Positions 35,913-46,454 of a DNA stretch of 64,000 bases are shown here, one piece after another. Source of the stretch: Platycnemis pennipes. Taxonomy: Eukaryota; Arthropoda; Insecta; Odonata; Platycnemididae. The notes beneath the pieces were generated by a model. That model saw only the letters and a list, made by a program, of their open reading frames with translations, had not been told where the DNA came from and made no database searches. Numbering within the stretch: the first letter of the stretch is position 1; every line of letters starts with the position of its first letter. The stretch covers positions 124,082,133 to 124,146,132 of the forward strand of contig OW121853.1 of the NCBI GenBank assembly GCA_933228895.1, written 5' to 3'. The translations under genes and the position numbers were made by a program.

Positions 35913-38044
35913 ATTCGCATGGCAATTTTAGCGAGGTTCAAGGTATTACCTCAGTCTGATTAGTTTGGAAATTAGCTCTCTTAAAAATTTATTTCTATCT
36001 TGGGATTTCTCAATACAAACTTTTTGCGTAAATCAAATACATTTATGGCAGGGCACAAATCGCAATTTATGAAGTCTGTTTTCTTTGATGAAGGAAACTA
36101 CCCTATTGTTCGGCGAACTACAGGGCACATGCATATTAAAGAGAAAAAGATTACAGTCGAATGTTGATGGGGTTTCAGAGCTAAAGATGGTCGCGTTCCA
36201 CTTGAAACGGCAAAAGAATCCCCAAAATTTCTAAGTGCCCGAGGAGCTCAAAGGGTGGACCGCAGGAAGAATTAATTTCTGTTCGACCGATTGAATTTTG
36301 CCCAGAGCCTACCTCACAAAAGTTTTCGAGTTTTGGGAAGAGGAAACGCCGCATTTTAAGTTTCCCCCTTAGAGTCGAAAGAAGGGAAAGGAAATGAAGG
36401 GGTGGACTACAGGGAGGGGAGGGGCTACACCACTGGCGACCCGGTTAGCGCCCTCCCCTCCGTTGAACTCCTTTTTATTCCGGGGAATCGCGAGGACGTG
36501 ACCTCTTCCTTGAAGAAATCTCCTTCCTCGATGATGAGATTCTTGTTAATTGCGCACTTCGTTTTTCCATCACAAAATTAGCCTCCTGAACGAAAAGGAT
36601 TAGAATTATATTCCTTCTTCTCCTTTAACTAAACCCTGTCGATGCAAAACATCGAGGGCTATTTTCTGTCACTCTCTTTAGGTCCACAGAAATATTCACC
36701 TTTATCAATTGCCATCTACTGTTTAACACCTTCGTCCTTGTTCCACCTATGCCTATCTTTCCCACCACCTTACCCGCATAATTTTAACAAAAATATTACT
36801 GTAGATAAAGACACTATGTCCCGAAAATTAATTTTTGTTTCCATTAGCAATAAAAGAAAACTCAATTTCAACAGTAAATTGGAAATGTGTTACCGTTTGT
36901 CTGCGAAGTTGGCGTATGTATGTACTGCGTCAAGCACTTCTCACTGAGAGAGCCTTTACTAGATTTCCACATTTTATAATTGCAACTAAATTTAATTTGT
37001 AGGCGTACGTACATACATAATATTACTGCGATGTGAATATGGATATGGCCCCCTTCCTTGGGGCCATATCAATATAGGATTTCTTGAGGGTCTTTTATAT
37101 TGGCGCTGCCGGAATTCGACTCTTATCTAAGATTAGGATCAAGCTTTTTGCTGCTGGGTGTGGTCGTTTCGTCTCCTGAAATATGCCCTTCATCTTTACG
37201 TCGTCGAGCAAACAAGGAACTAATTAGATAATTTTCGAAATGTTCGATGTGTTAATTATGGGTGTAATAACAGTTGCGCGTGAAATTTTATGACTCGGTG
37301 AGCACAATAGCAAACAATGGCGTCACAGATGTTTACGCGCGCTGTAACTCTCTCGTTTTATTTGCAGGCCCTTGGGGCATATAAGGGTACCTTATATGCT
37401 TGAAGTTGAGGCCGCCGATGCGTTTGCCGAAGGTGTGTGCATCAGAACACAGGTGATACAAAAAAGGTTGTACAAAAGGCTCTGCCTGCCTCCCTGCCCT
37501 TACGGGTCACGTAACCCTTAGGGATCGACCCTTGGTCACCTGGCAAGACCATTTATCTCGGGATTGCGAGAAGTTCAGAAGGGGTGCATGGGTTCAAAAG
37601 AGGTGCATGGGTTCATCAGCAGAGGAAGGCTGTTCAAATGACTCTTCGTCTCTCGAATTATTTTTCAAAATGTATGTACATTTCTCCAGCGAAAAATTGG
37701 TGGTAAATGGGAAATTACATGCCTCTGAGAAGCGAGGCAAAATACGATAAGCCGTGGAATTATTTCTTGTTTCTGACAGAGTTAAAATTTAGATTTGGGG
37801 TTGTGAAATTATTGCTTCAAATTAATTTTCCAAAAAACGTGAGGAGTGAGTCCAGCGTTGGCAATACTAATCTACTTTTAGAGAATAGAGCCAAGGGGTC
37901 AACAGTTCAATGCCTTGGGAGAAATAATGCCATCATTCCAGAAAGTATAGCCTGAAACAGTTGAAGTTTTAGTTCAATGCCTTGTTCAACGGGCGAAACA
38001 CTGAACATGAATACTCTCTGGTGTGGAACGGTACACTAAAGAAA
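35913..38044. other. No gene recognised; two perfect small palindromes
   Basis: gatatggcccc / ggggccatatc flank a 7-nt loop at 37042-37070, and gcatataagg / ccttatatgc flank gta at 37377-37399. No coding region can be supported. Confidence 0.45.
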
Positions 38045-38045
38045 A

Positions 38046-38114
38046 AAATCTCCTTCGGAGCCGGGAAACGAACCCGCTCCTTCAGGGTGGGATTTAATAT
38101 GCTACGCGTTTCTG
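38046..38114 (-). mobile_element. tRNA-like SINE fragment (weak)
   Basis: The reverse strand contains gcgggttcgtttcccggctc, a B box with flanking stem, preceded by acgcgtagcatatt. It has no clear acceptor stem. It could be a decayed tRNA or a SINE head. Confidence 0.4.
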
Positions 38115-39935
38115 TTTCTTAAGTCATAATCAGGAGAAAAAGTGGAATAAATTGTCAGTATATTTTGGCTCAGAGAAGTTGGGATGTAAAGGAACAGTGA
38201 GGGAGGGGGACAGCGGACGATGAGATGGGGGAGTGTAGCTGCAAAAACGCAATTCATTCAACAAAAGTCCATCGCTGTGTTTGAAAATTTCAAATCGTAT
38301 CTAATAAAATCTTGTGCGGCGAGTGATGATGGCGTATTCTGTCAAAATTCGTATCTCATTGAATAAATATATTATGGAAAAGTGCGACTTTCTTTTCAAC
38401 TCAATTGTTTTTATGATGAGGGAAAAACTCAAAAAATATATACAATTATAACTGAATAAAACTTAATTTCCCATCAATCGCTTTTGACTTGGCAACATTT
38501 TCTATACCAACCCGAATTATTCGGAATTTCTAATCGCTTCGTAACCGATCAGATCAGCGAGACTTCCAAATATTTGAGCTATCCAATCAAGTCACCTATT
38601 CTGTTTCCATCTTCACTTCTAGGGTCTCAACCCTGTTAGGGAAGATGAGAATATTGGCCTAGTTTCTTGTAGGAGTAGAAGAAAGATGAAAAATATGATA
38701 AAAGCTGAGAAAATAAAAAGGATGACAGTCTTTACGACAGTCGAATACCGAAGACAGAAAATAATTCTCAAAATAAAAGAGTAGTGCAAAATTGAAGAAG
38801 AAAATTTCCTCGAAGACGCAATCATAAGGCGGAGGAAAAAAGGGGGATAGAAGTAATATATACAAAGTAAGGGAGCTCTCAATTACTCGTACAAAATCAA
38901 GCATACAAAGAAAAAAAATGAAAACAAATGACACACTCGCACCCTCACTCATTAGTGTTACTATAGCAACCGACAAACAATCGCAACACACAAAAAAGAG
39001 TAGTGTTATTAAAGAGTAGGTAAAAGTACATCTGAGCAATAAGGCGAATATTAATGTCTAAGAAATGAGAAAGAAGCTATGACTAAGAGATTATCTAATT
39101 CAAACAACGTTTATTCCTGGAAAAGTACTACTAATGGCAGAATGATTTGATCATGAAATCATTTATAAAAACCAAAGTTACATGCAGTGCATAAGAAACA
39201 ATATAATATAATGAAAACTACAGAATTGGTAAAAGGTGGAAAATTCTTTATGATAGAAAACTTAGAAATCTTACCTGGGAATCAATTCTCCCTCCTTCTG
39301 CCTGAATCTATATCATAGAAACTGATGGCTTCAAATGATTTACTTTGATCGGTAATTTAAAGTAAAAGTGACCAGCTACGGAGGGAAGAGGTTTGATGTA
39401 ATGGCTAAAGCTTGCGTAAAAGTACATACAAATTTTCAAATTTCTCTTTGAATATGATATCATTCCACTACCCTCAGCTACAGAAAATTATTCTCACTTA
39501 ATTTTTTCTGGGAAAAATGTTAGTTACTGATTTTTTGTTTCAGCGCATAATTGGGTGGTGAAATAATTACTCTAATTGAATAAATTCCTCTCGGGTTCTC
39601 CACCGGGTTAGTTGTTCCATGGCCGACGTTTCGAGAACCCGAGAGGAATTTCAATCAATTCGCCGGGAAAGCATACGCTCTTAATTACTCTAATTGTTTA
39701 GAACCTAGAGTATTTTATGGGTGATTCATGCATTTCTTCAACATTCTGTGGATGAGAATAAAAATTCTCGTGGACATTTGGTTTCATATAAAATTAATTA
39801 GGTTGAAAGAATCAAAGATATTTATTTTTGTACGTATATATGTTTAGTAAGCATTTTTTTCTTTTATATCATAAATATGTAGTTCTTGTTTTCATGCAAT
39901 CTGTTGTTGCTCGTTTGCTATATTGTAATTTGATA
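38115..39935. other. No gene recognised; one hairpin
   Basis: Low-complexity frames on the minus strand (38619-39039) are Phe/Leu-rich artefacts. At about 39586-39651, aaattcctctcgggttctc pairs with gagaacccgagaggaattt around a loop with ccatggccgacgtttc. Confidence 0.45.
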
Positions 39936-39939
39936 AAAA

Positions 39940-40215
39940 GACAAGAGTGGAGTATGTTCGATTAAAGAAGTCTTCTGAATACCCTAAGAAGAAAACAGGA
40001 CAACTTAATCGGCCACATGATTATCCCTGATGAAGACAAAGGAAATTGGACTGGAAGAACATCAAAGGAAGGCCTCGTATGAGATAAGTAGAACAAGTGA
40101 TGAAGGATGCGAAAGAGGATAAATACGTAAATATGAAGAGATTAGCTGAAATAATAATTCAGCTGCGTCAAACCAACCTCAGGTTTGCTTACTAATGGTG
40201 ATGATGACGATATTT
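39940..40215 (+). mobile_element. RTE-like C-terminal fragment
   Basis: Decayed match to the RTE 3' end: aggacaacttaatcggccac, ggaaggcctcgtatgaga, aatatgaagagattagctga, gctgcgtcaaaccaacctca and a gatgatgacgat tail. Frames are broken. Confidence 0.75.
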
Positions 40216-42045
40216 TAATTTATCCAGCGCATGGAATGTTCTGCCATACGACACACAGACTTGTAAATACCTATACCTAACTATTTTATATACCATTTAT
40301 TGTATGAAACATTGTTGGTCACCTTTATATGTTTGCCTTGTAAGGGAGGTATACGTAGGTATATAAAATGTCTAAAAGCCCAGTAGGTCTGTGTAATCAA
40401 ACGTTTATGACTATTAAATAGGATAATGTTAGGAAAGTTTTAGAAATTATAAAATTATATTAGCACATGCATGTATTTTAGGTATTGACCACTATATGGC
40501 ACTTAGATGGCAGAAGGGACAGTTTTGTCCCAATTATTATTATTTAAGCGCTTGTAATACACTTTCGTATATCAAAAAGGTAGCTCTGCAACCATACAAC
40601 GTAAATACCAGAAAGGATTCCAGTTATGGGGAAAAAAGCTGCGTATAGCGGTTACAAAGGTGATTTTGCACGAACTACTGCATGAGCTATTTTTCTTCCT
40701 TTCGGCAAGGATCGCGTTAGCATATTTTCCGAGTAAAGGGAGCCATTAGGGTCACTCCGCTGCGAATAATAGCGTTATTCCATTTTCGGGGGAGATTTAT
40801 TTTTACCTCGAGGTGGGGTTACTATATTAGCCGAAAAATCTCGTTAGCTCGAAAAATTCAGCCGCAAGCCGAGAGGAACAAGAAAATTTTAATGCCCTCA
40901 CATTCCCCTCGGAAATTTCAAAGGGAAGACCCCCTAAGGCCCGTAATATATAGGCTACCGTCAGCCGCTATGCGATGGGTTCCGAAGGGAGTATTCATGT
41001 CAGATTAGCAAGCGATCTTTGGCTCGTTTGTCAAAGTTGCAAATGAATTTACAAATGACAAAGGGTCGTGCGTGGTGTGATGAGAGTTATAATTATATTG
41101 TAAGGAAAAATTGCAACTTGCCATTAGTTTATTGTTTTAATCTTAACCAGTTTTAATATGAGTTTTATCATCAGGCCAGGAGTATCTTCCAATGATTGAG
41201 GTCTAATTGATTGAAATCATTTTCCGATAGAATGATGCTTCATACCGACTCAGATTTTGTACTACAACTTGCAGTAGTTCCTTCCTTTATGTATTATATC
41301 TCACACATTTATTACATAAAACATGCACAGACAATAAAATTTCCCTCACCAAAATCACTCAAAAATTAATCAAACACCAACAAACAAAATACACTTCTCT
41401 TCAGGCTCGCACTTAACAGGCCATACACTTTTACACTTTCTTTTCTTTCGAGCCACTTCTTGCATCAAAACAGACACAACACAACAACACCAATAATCTC
41501 TCTTCCCTCACAAATACTTATTCACCCACACAGACACCAACTAGCTCACAAAAATGCCCTTTCTAATGCACGCGTCACTTTTGCGTCTCAATACCACCGC
41601 GTCTAACGAACAACTCCCCGATTCTCCCTATTTTCTATTGTTTCCTATTACAACCTTCTGCCTATTGTCTCCGGCGTCACCTAGAAACATGTTTACTTCC
41701 ATTTTTACACATTGCATTGCTGCTCTCGGCGGCTCAATTGTTCTGTTACAAACTGTACCATCCAGCGGTGACTCTTGCGTAATGGCACAGTTGAACTTTG
41801 AAGACCAGATTAAATTATGTATTATTATGATGGAAAATTTTAATTATTCTGGGTACCAGCACTTTCAAATCCGTTACATCAAATCGATGTTGTAATAGCC
41901 CTTTGGTTATAGCGTTTAACAACTATTCGGGGGTTCCTGGGATCAATCCGGGAAAGGTTTTATACGCATCTACTTAAACCTTTAAGCTGCGTGATTTTAT
42001 GGGAACCAGAAAATTTTGGAAAACCACAGAGGTGGCACACAAATT
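40216..42045. other. No recognised gene
   Basis: A 25-bp block near 40508 (gatggcagaagggacagttt followed by tgtcc) recurs in reverse at ~51250 and probably marks a CR1/Jockey-type 3' UTR. The open frame 41554-41895 (113 codons) has no motif I recognise. It lies in the flank of the copia insertion. Confidence 0.4.
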
Positions 42046-42050
42046 GGAAA

Positions 42051-42212
42051 TATTGAAAGTTAATTTAACGTAACAAACAATTTTGTTTATATAGTTTTGT
42101 TGTGTTGTTTATATGTAGTCAAGTGAGACGAATGTAATAAAATGAAGTGTTGAGTGTGTATAGACTGTGAAAGTATAGTTGAATTACGAGTTATTTAATT
42201 AAAACAACGACA
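42051..42212 (+). repeat. 5' LTR
   Basis: 162 bp, identical by eye to 44780-44941. Limits are fixed by the flanking GGAAA duplication. It contains a TATA-like ttatatag around 42078 and an aataaaatg around 42136 that could serve as a poly(A) signal. It ends acgaca, immediately followed by the primer-binding site. Confidence 0.85.
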
Positions 42213-42227
42213 GGTTATGGGCCCAGG
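42213..42227 (+). other. Primer-binding site, copia type
   Basis: ggttatgggcccagg directly abuts the LTR. Drosophila copia has the same ggttatgggcccag at this place and uses a 5'-half fragment of initiator tRNA-Met as primer. The element therefore belongs to the copia lineage proper and probably primes the same way (inference). Confidence 0.75.
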
Positions 42228-42332
42228 GCGCTCAGTGAAAAGTAGAAAAGAATTGAGAAGAGAAAAAATTTGTTAGAAAGTGCGGAAACGAAAGAATAGA
42301 CGGCCGGCGAAAAATATAAAGGAAAGATCAAG

Positions 42333-43244
42333 ATGGCGGACGGAGAGACGACGAAATATGGAATTGAAAAGCTAAATACTACGAATTATTATTCTTGGTC
42401 CAAAGTAGCGAAAGCTGAATTAATAGAAAAGAACTGTTGGAATGCCATAGACCCTGGTTTTGATGAAGAACGAGTTGATGATTTAAATATCGATCAAGCA
42501 CGACTGAATCACAAGGCCCTAGCATTCCTACTGAAACACGTATCTAAGGAATATATTGAAGATATTGGTGATAACGACTTTGCAAAGGACGCTTGGGACA
42601 TTCTAAGGGAAATCCATACATCTTTTACATTGACCAAATGCCTGAAGGTCATGAAGCAAATGATGAACGTACTGAAAACGCCGGAGAAAACGATGCATCA
42701 ATATATGGCTGAGATACAAGGTTTGAACAGAGTGGTCCAAAGTGCAGGATACGGATTAGAGCTCAACGACAAGCAGCTGGCAGGCCTATTCCTGGCAGGT
42801 CTTCCCGATACCCACAGAGTCACCATTGCAATTCTGGGTGGCGACAGGGAGCTATCAACAAGAAAAGTTAAAGCTGTATTATTGCAAGAAGACGAGATGG
42901 CCCGTGACGAAAAAAAGGCGGTACACGGAGCGCTGACGTCAAATTTCAACCAAGGATGGAGAGGACAACGGGAAAGCTATCACGGTTATCACCCAACCCA
43001 AACCAGGCCAGAGCAGAAAAATGGAAGCAATGATGATAGAAAGTGTTATAATTGTAATAAGTGGGGACACATTTCCAGAGATTGCCCTCGAAATCGAAAA
43101 TGTTTCAATTGCGGAGAGAGTGGTCATTTCGCGAGAGATTGCGCGGAAAATAGAGATAAAGATATTAAGAAAAAGGGGGAAGAAGATTATGAACCTACAT
43201 CGGTATGTAGCGGCATGAAGACGATATCATGTATAAACGCATGA
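42333..43244 (+). CDS. gag: Copia-type Gag with two CCHC zinc knuckles
   Basis: 303 codons, ATG in an aagATGgcg context. Residues ~10-45 match the N-terminal copia Gag pattern (KLNTTNYYSWSKVAKAEL, WNAI). Residues ~60-190 match the UBN2/gag-polypeptide domain (AKDAWDILREIHTS, LAGLFLAGLPDTHR). Two zinc knuckles follow, CYNCNKWGHISRDC (238-251) and CFNCGESGHFARDC (257-270). Gag forms the particle and binds the RNA. The frame is fully open, consistent with a young insertion. It overlaps the next frame by 16 nt in another phase, so the gag-pol junction is frameshifted, either natively or by mutation. Confidence 0.88.
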   Translation: MADGETTKYGIEKLNTTNYYSWSKVAKAELIEKNCWNAIDPGFDEERVDDLNIDQARLNHKALAFLLKHVSKEYIEDIGDNDFAKDAWDILREIHTSFTLTKCLKVMKQMMNVLKTPEKTMHQYMAEIQGLNRVVQSAGYGLELNDKQLAGLFLAGLPDTHRVTIAILGGDRELSTRKVKAVLLQEDEMARDEKKAVHGALTSNFNQGWRGQRESYHGYHPTQTRPEQKNGSNDDRKCYNCNKWGHISRDCPRNRKCFNCGESGHFARDCAENRDKDIKKKGEEDYEPTSVCSGMKTISCINA

Positions 43245-44267
43245 AAGACAATGAGTGGATATTGGACAACGCATCGACTGACTACATTTGCAAGGACAAA
43301 TCGGCATTTATTTCATTAAAACCAATAAAAGGCTACGTACATATGGGAAGGGGCAGTGTTGAAGTGGAAGGAACGGGAACGGTACGAGTAGAGTTAGCAT
43401 CTAAGTGTGGTAACGTAATTTTGGAACTTACGGCTGTTTTATATGTACCAGATTTCAATTATAACCTTATATCTTGCTCAAAGTTGGCGAAAAAGGGAAT
43501 TTCATGCAAAACTTTTGCTGATTTCTGTGTGGGAAGGTTCAAGGGAGAAGATATTTTTAAAGCTCCAGAGAGAGAGGGACTTTACGTACTAGAAGCAATG
43601 TCGAACAAGGCCATGGTGTCGACAGGGTGTGTAGAATCAAAAAATGATAGAGATAGTGACAAAAATGGAATTTATAATGCAGTAGCGTTAAGTAGTGTAA
43701 TGAAATGGCATAATAGACTTGGGCATTGGCATGAAGAGGGTATAAAGAAAATCCCGGTATTAGACATAAAAGGGAAATTAGATGACAGCTGTGACGTTTG
43801 TAATTTAGACAAGGCCGCTAGGAAGAAGGGCAAAAGGAAGCGCAGGAAGGACGATGATGATGAGGAGGACGTAGAGAAGATGCTGGCAGAGCTGGATTTT
43901 GAGTACACGGGCGTAAGGAAGGATGAGGGGGAGAGTATCACGAAAGAAGGGAAGGCTGAGGAGAAGGAAGTGCCAAAGAAGAAGGGGAAGGAGGGGGCGG
44001 ATGCCGCGGCACCACCAAAGGAGGAATGGGCTAAGGGTGCCGAGGGGACCGTCAAGACGGCTCTGCAGAAGAAGGAGAAGAAAGATCGAGAAAAGCAGAA
44101 GAAGTTGGCCGTGAAGAAGCAGGAAGGGGTCAAGAAACCTGCAGAAGAGGGTCAGGAAGATGGAAAGAGCATGGTGGAAGAGGGTGCAGCAGCTGCAACA
44201 GCTGGAGCACCAGCATCCAAGGCTTCTGTGGAGAAGACTGCAGCGGAGAAGGGGAAGGCGCCCTCGA
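43229..44267 (+). CDS. Copia protease/pre-integrase fused in frame to eIF5B-like sequence
   Basis: From residue 9 the frame reads EWILDNASTDYI, at the place of the copia protease active site (usually W-LDSGAS/DNGAS); the glycine appears to be missing. ELTAVLYVPDFNYNLISCSK follows, a hallmark of copia proteases, and KWHNRLGHWHEEG (159-171) with CDVC (188-191) is the GAG-pre-integrase zinc segment. At about residue 198 (nt ~43820) copia similarity stops and the same frame continues into KRKRRKDDDDEEDVEKMLAE, VKTALQKKEKKDREKQKKLA and Ala/Glu/Lys-rich sequence of eIF5B type. The eIF5B frame is lost near 44265; the literal frame stops at 44455. Confidence 0.8.
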
Positions 44268-44627
44268 GACAGAGGAGCAGAGCGCCAAGGCAGCAGAGGA
44301 GAAAGGGAAGGCTGAGGCGCCAAGGCAGCAGAGGAAAAAGTGAAGGCTGGGAGAGCTGCCGTGGACGAAGAGGAGAAGGAAGATGCGGCCAAAGAGGATG
44401 GCGACGGGGACGACAAGAAGAAGAAAAAGGGTGCCGAGGAGGCGAAAAAGGATGACAAGAAGAAGGGGCCTGGAAAGAAGACGATAGCAGCCATGCAGGA
44501 GGCTCTGAAGAAGATGAAGGAGGAGGAGGAGCGGTTGGCACGAGAGGAGGAGCGCCTCAAGAGGCTGGAGGAGGCTGAGCAAGCGCGGCTGGAGCAGTTG
44601 CATTTGGAGCAAGAGAGGAAGGGGAAG
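43823..44627 (+). pseudogene. eIF5B: Captured eIF5B N-terminal coding segment
   Basis: GC-rich, intron-free sequence unlike its AT-rich surroundings. It encodes the charged, poorly structured N-terminal region of the eIF5B/IF2-type GTPase: DDEEDVEKMLAELDFEYTG, then VKTALQKKEKKDREKQKKLA, and in another frame KKGPGKKTIAAMQEALKKMK, EEEERLAREEERLKRLEEAE, LEQLHLEQERKGK. The (K)TIAAMQEALKK stretch before the Glu/Arg coiled coil is characteristic of animal eIF5B. The GTPase domain is absent. Two frame changes occur at a 35-bp tandem duplication (copies start 44282 and 44317). The similarity is recognised from memory, not searched. Confidence 0.78.
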
Positions 44628-44779
44628 AGGATTGTTAGGAGGTTCTTTGGCTAGGGACAGTTTTGGAAAAGTTAAAATAAAGGGGGAGTAAAAACTTAAT
44701 TAATTAAAGTGTTTTCTAAAAGGTTATTAATTGTTGTGAGTCAAATTTAAAAGTTCAAAATTGATTTGTTTAGGCGGAG
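44628..44779 (+). other. Element 3' region with purine tracts
   Basis: After the captured segment the frame runs eight more codons (RIVRRFFG) to a tag at 44652. An AT-rich 3' region follows with a purine run aaataaagggggag (~44677) and taggcggag directly before the 3' LTR, which would be the polypurine tract for plus-strand priming. Confidence 0.65.
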
Positions 44780-44941
44780 TATTGAAAGTTAATTTAACGT
44801 AACAAACAATTTTGTTTATATAGTTTTGTTGTGTTGTTTATATGTAGTCAAGTGAGACGAATGTAATAAAATGAAGTGTTGAGTGTGTATAGACTGTGAA
44901 AGTATAGTTGAATTACGAGTTATTTAATTAAAACAACGACA
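44780..44941 (+). repeat. 3' LTR
   Basis: 162 bp identical to the 5' LTR as read base by base. It is followed by GGAAA, the right copy of the target-site duplication. Zero differences suggest insertion too recent for mutations to accumulate, unless gene conversion homogenised the pair. Confidence 0.85.
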
Positions 44942-44946
44942 GGAAA

Positions 44947-46450
44947 GACCCTTTTCTTGAATGCGCTGGACTTGTTATGCAATTGATGAACTTGAATCCC
45001 ATTAACCAGACCAAACTCCGGGTAGAACACTGTGGTTGACATTAGGTCATTGTCTGACGCCAAATCACAGCGATATTTTTCTAGCCTTTGTCAATATTGC
45101 GCTTTTTTGCAATCTAGAACACTAATTCAGGCTATTACCCTGTTTTTTCGTGATGGAACGAGGGACTAACCAGTAGGAGCATCACCACACAAAATTATCT
45201 AGGACTATAATTATTAATTTCAAGTTTCAAGTGCAAATTTGAATGAAAAAGAATGAACTATTCAGTTCACTCTACAATTAGAATTATCCTAAACGTACTT
45301 ACGGCTCCTAAATTAACACAATGCGGACATGTCACAAGTTTACTCGTGTTTTACGTGCGATCTGTTAAGGGCAGGTCACGGGTATACTCGTGTTTACATG
45401 TAATTTGCAACTGTATTACCGGCGTAGATTGGAATAAAATAATTGTATATGCCTTGCAAATTATTAATTAAAAATGACTCTCCTGCTTTTTTCACAAATG
45501 CTGAATCTTTAAGCCAAATGTTATTTAAAGTTGAAGAGATATAAATAAAAGTTAATAGCTGTGTGGAAAATATTTGGAGAAAATACACGGCCGCTGAGGA
45601 AAGATAAGAAAAAAAGTCCAGCCTGCAATGTGTTAATGGAGCATTCCCACACAAATCAGAAAATGAGCGCGAAAATGAAGAATTAAACATGAAATATATG
45701 GCAATTCAAATGCCAGAAAAAAAGGATGGGAGTAAATCAGATGCTAGCACTCCACCTGTAGGACAGGGAATCGTATCCCGTAAATGGCAGAAGTTGTGGA
45801 ATTCATATCGTGAGGACAGAAATTAAGTAGAAGCTTCGGGATGTGGACTTTCCTCCGAATATATTGATTGCGGATTATCAGTCGCTATCACTGCATCCGC
45901 TTCCTATGCTCGAAAGCATGCCGTGTTACAAATTCACATTTAGGCCGTAAGAGACGCCCTCATCACCTCAAGGACTCGGAGCCAGCGTTCGACATCGAAG
46001 GAAATTCAAACACTTGAGAATTCAAGGATCATCCACTCGGAAGACTGAGGGAATGATCCGAATCGAGATTAATGGCAAGGTCGCCCTTTTCTTTTAATCT
46101 CTCTGGATTTTTATTCGCGCATAATCAAGACCTAAGAGCACTCACCATGGTGTCTATTCAAACGCCCATTATTTTGAGGACTCACGTTAATTTTCCGACA
46201 ATCCTCATCCAAGAATATCCTCAAAAAATGGAGAGGTGAAAATTAATGGGAATCCTTGGAAAATTGAGGTGTGTTTGTGGACCTCCTCGATTGAGGAGTT
46301 AAAATATGAACGGAGGAATGTGCAGGGGGGGATGAAGGACGGGAATCCGCATTTACTTCCGGAGAAATTCTCACTGAGAAGGAGGATTATTGCTGGTGAA
46401 GATTAAGACTAATGGATGGATGAATTCAGCGCCGAATAGACGTGAATCGA
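44947..46450. other. No recognised feature
   Basis: Flank of the copia insertion. Short open frames (45253-45471; 45690-45394 minus) have no known motif. Confidence 0.4.
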
Positions 46451-46454
46451 GGGG

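Larger units (their letters stand above)
42051..44941 (+). mobile_element. Chimeric Ty1/copia-type LTR element carrying an eIF5B-like segment
   Basis: A 2,891-bp element bounded by two 162-bp LTRs and the duplication GGAAA (42046-42050 and 44942-44946). Order: 5' LTR, primer-binding site, gag (42333-43244), protease and pre-integrase part of pol (43229 to ~43820), a ~0.8 kb segment encoding eIF5B-like sequence, an AT-rich 3' region and the 3' LTR. Integrase core, reverse transcriptase and RNase H are missing, so any movement needed enzymes in trans. Intact termini with identical LTRs imply recent integration of the chimera as a unit. LTRs start TATTG rather than TG but end in CA. Confidence 0.85.

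Noticed and set aside
38619..39039. Membrane protein gene on the minus strand (126 codons, Phe/Leu-rich)
   Set aside because: Hydrophobicity comes from T-rich low-complexity DNA; two frames overlap with the same bias and no motif is present.
41554..41895. Small protein gene (113 codons) upstream of the copia element
   Set aside because: No known domain and no supporting signal; left as unrecognised.
43672..44612. Long open frames on the minus strand opposite the captured segment (153, 251, 160 and 129 codons)
   Set aside because: They are Ser/Leu/Pro-rich mirror images of a Lys/Glu-rich GC-biased coding strand and match nothing; the plus strand explains them.
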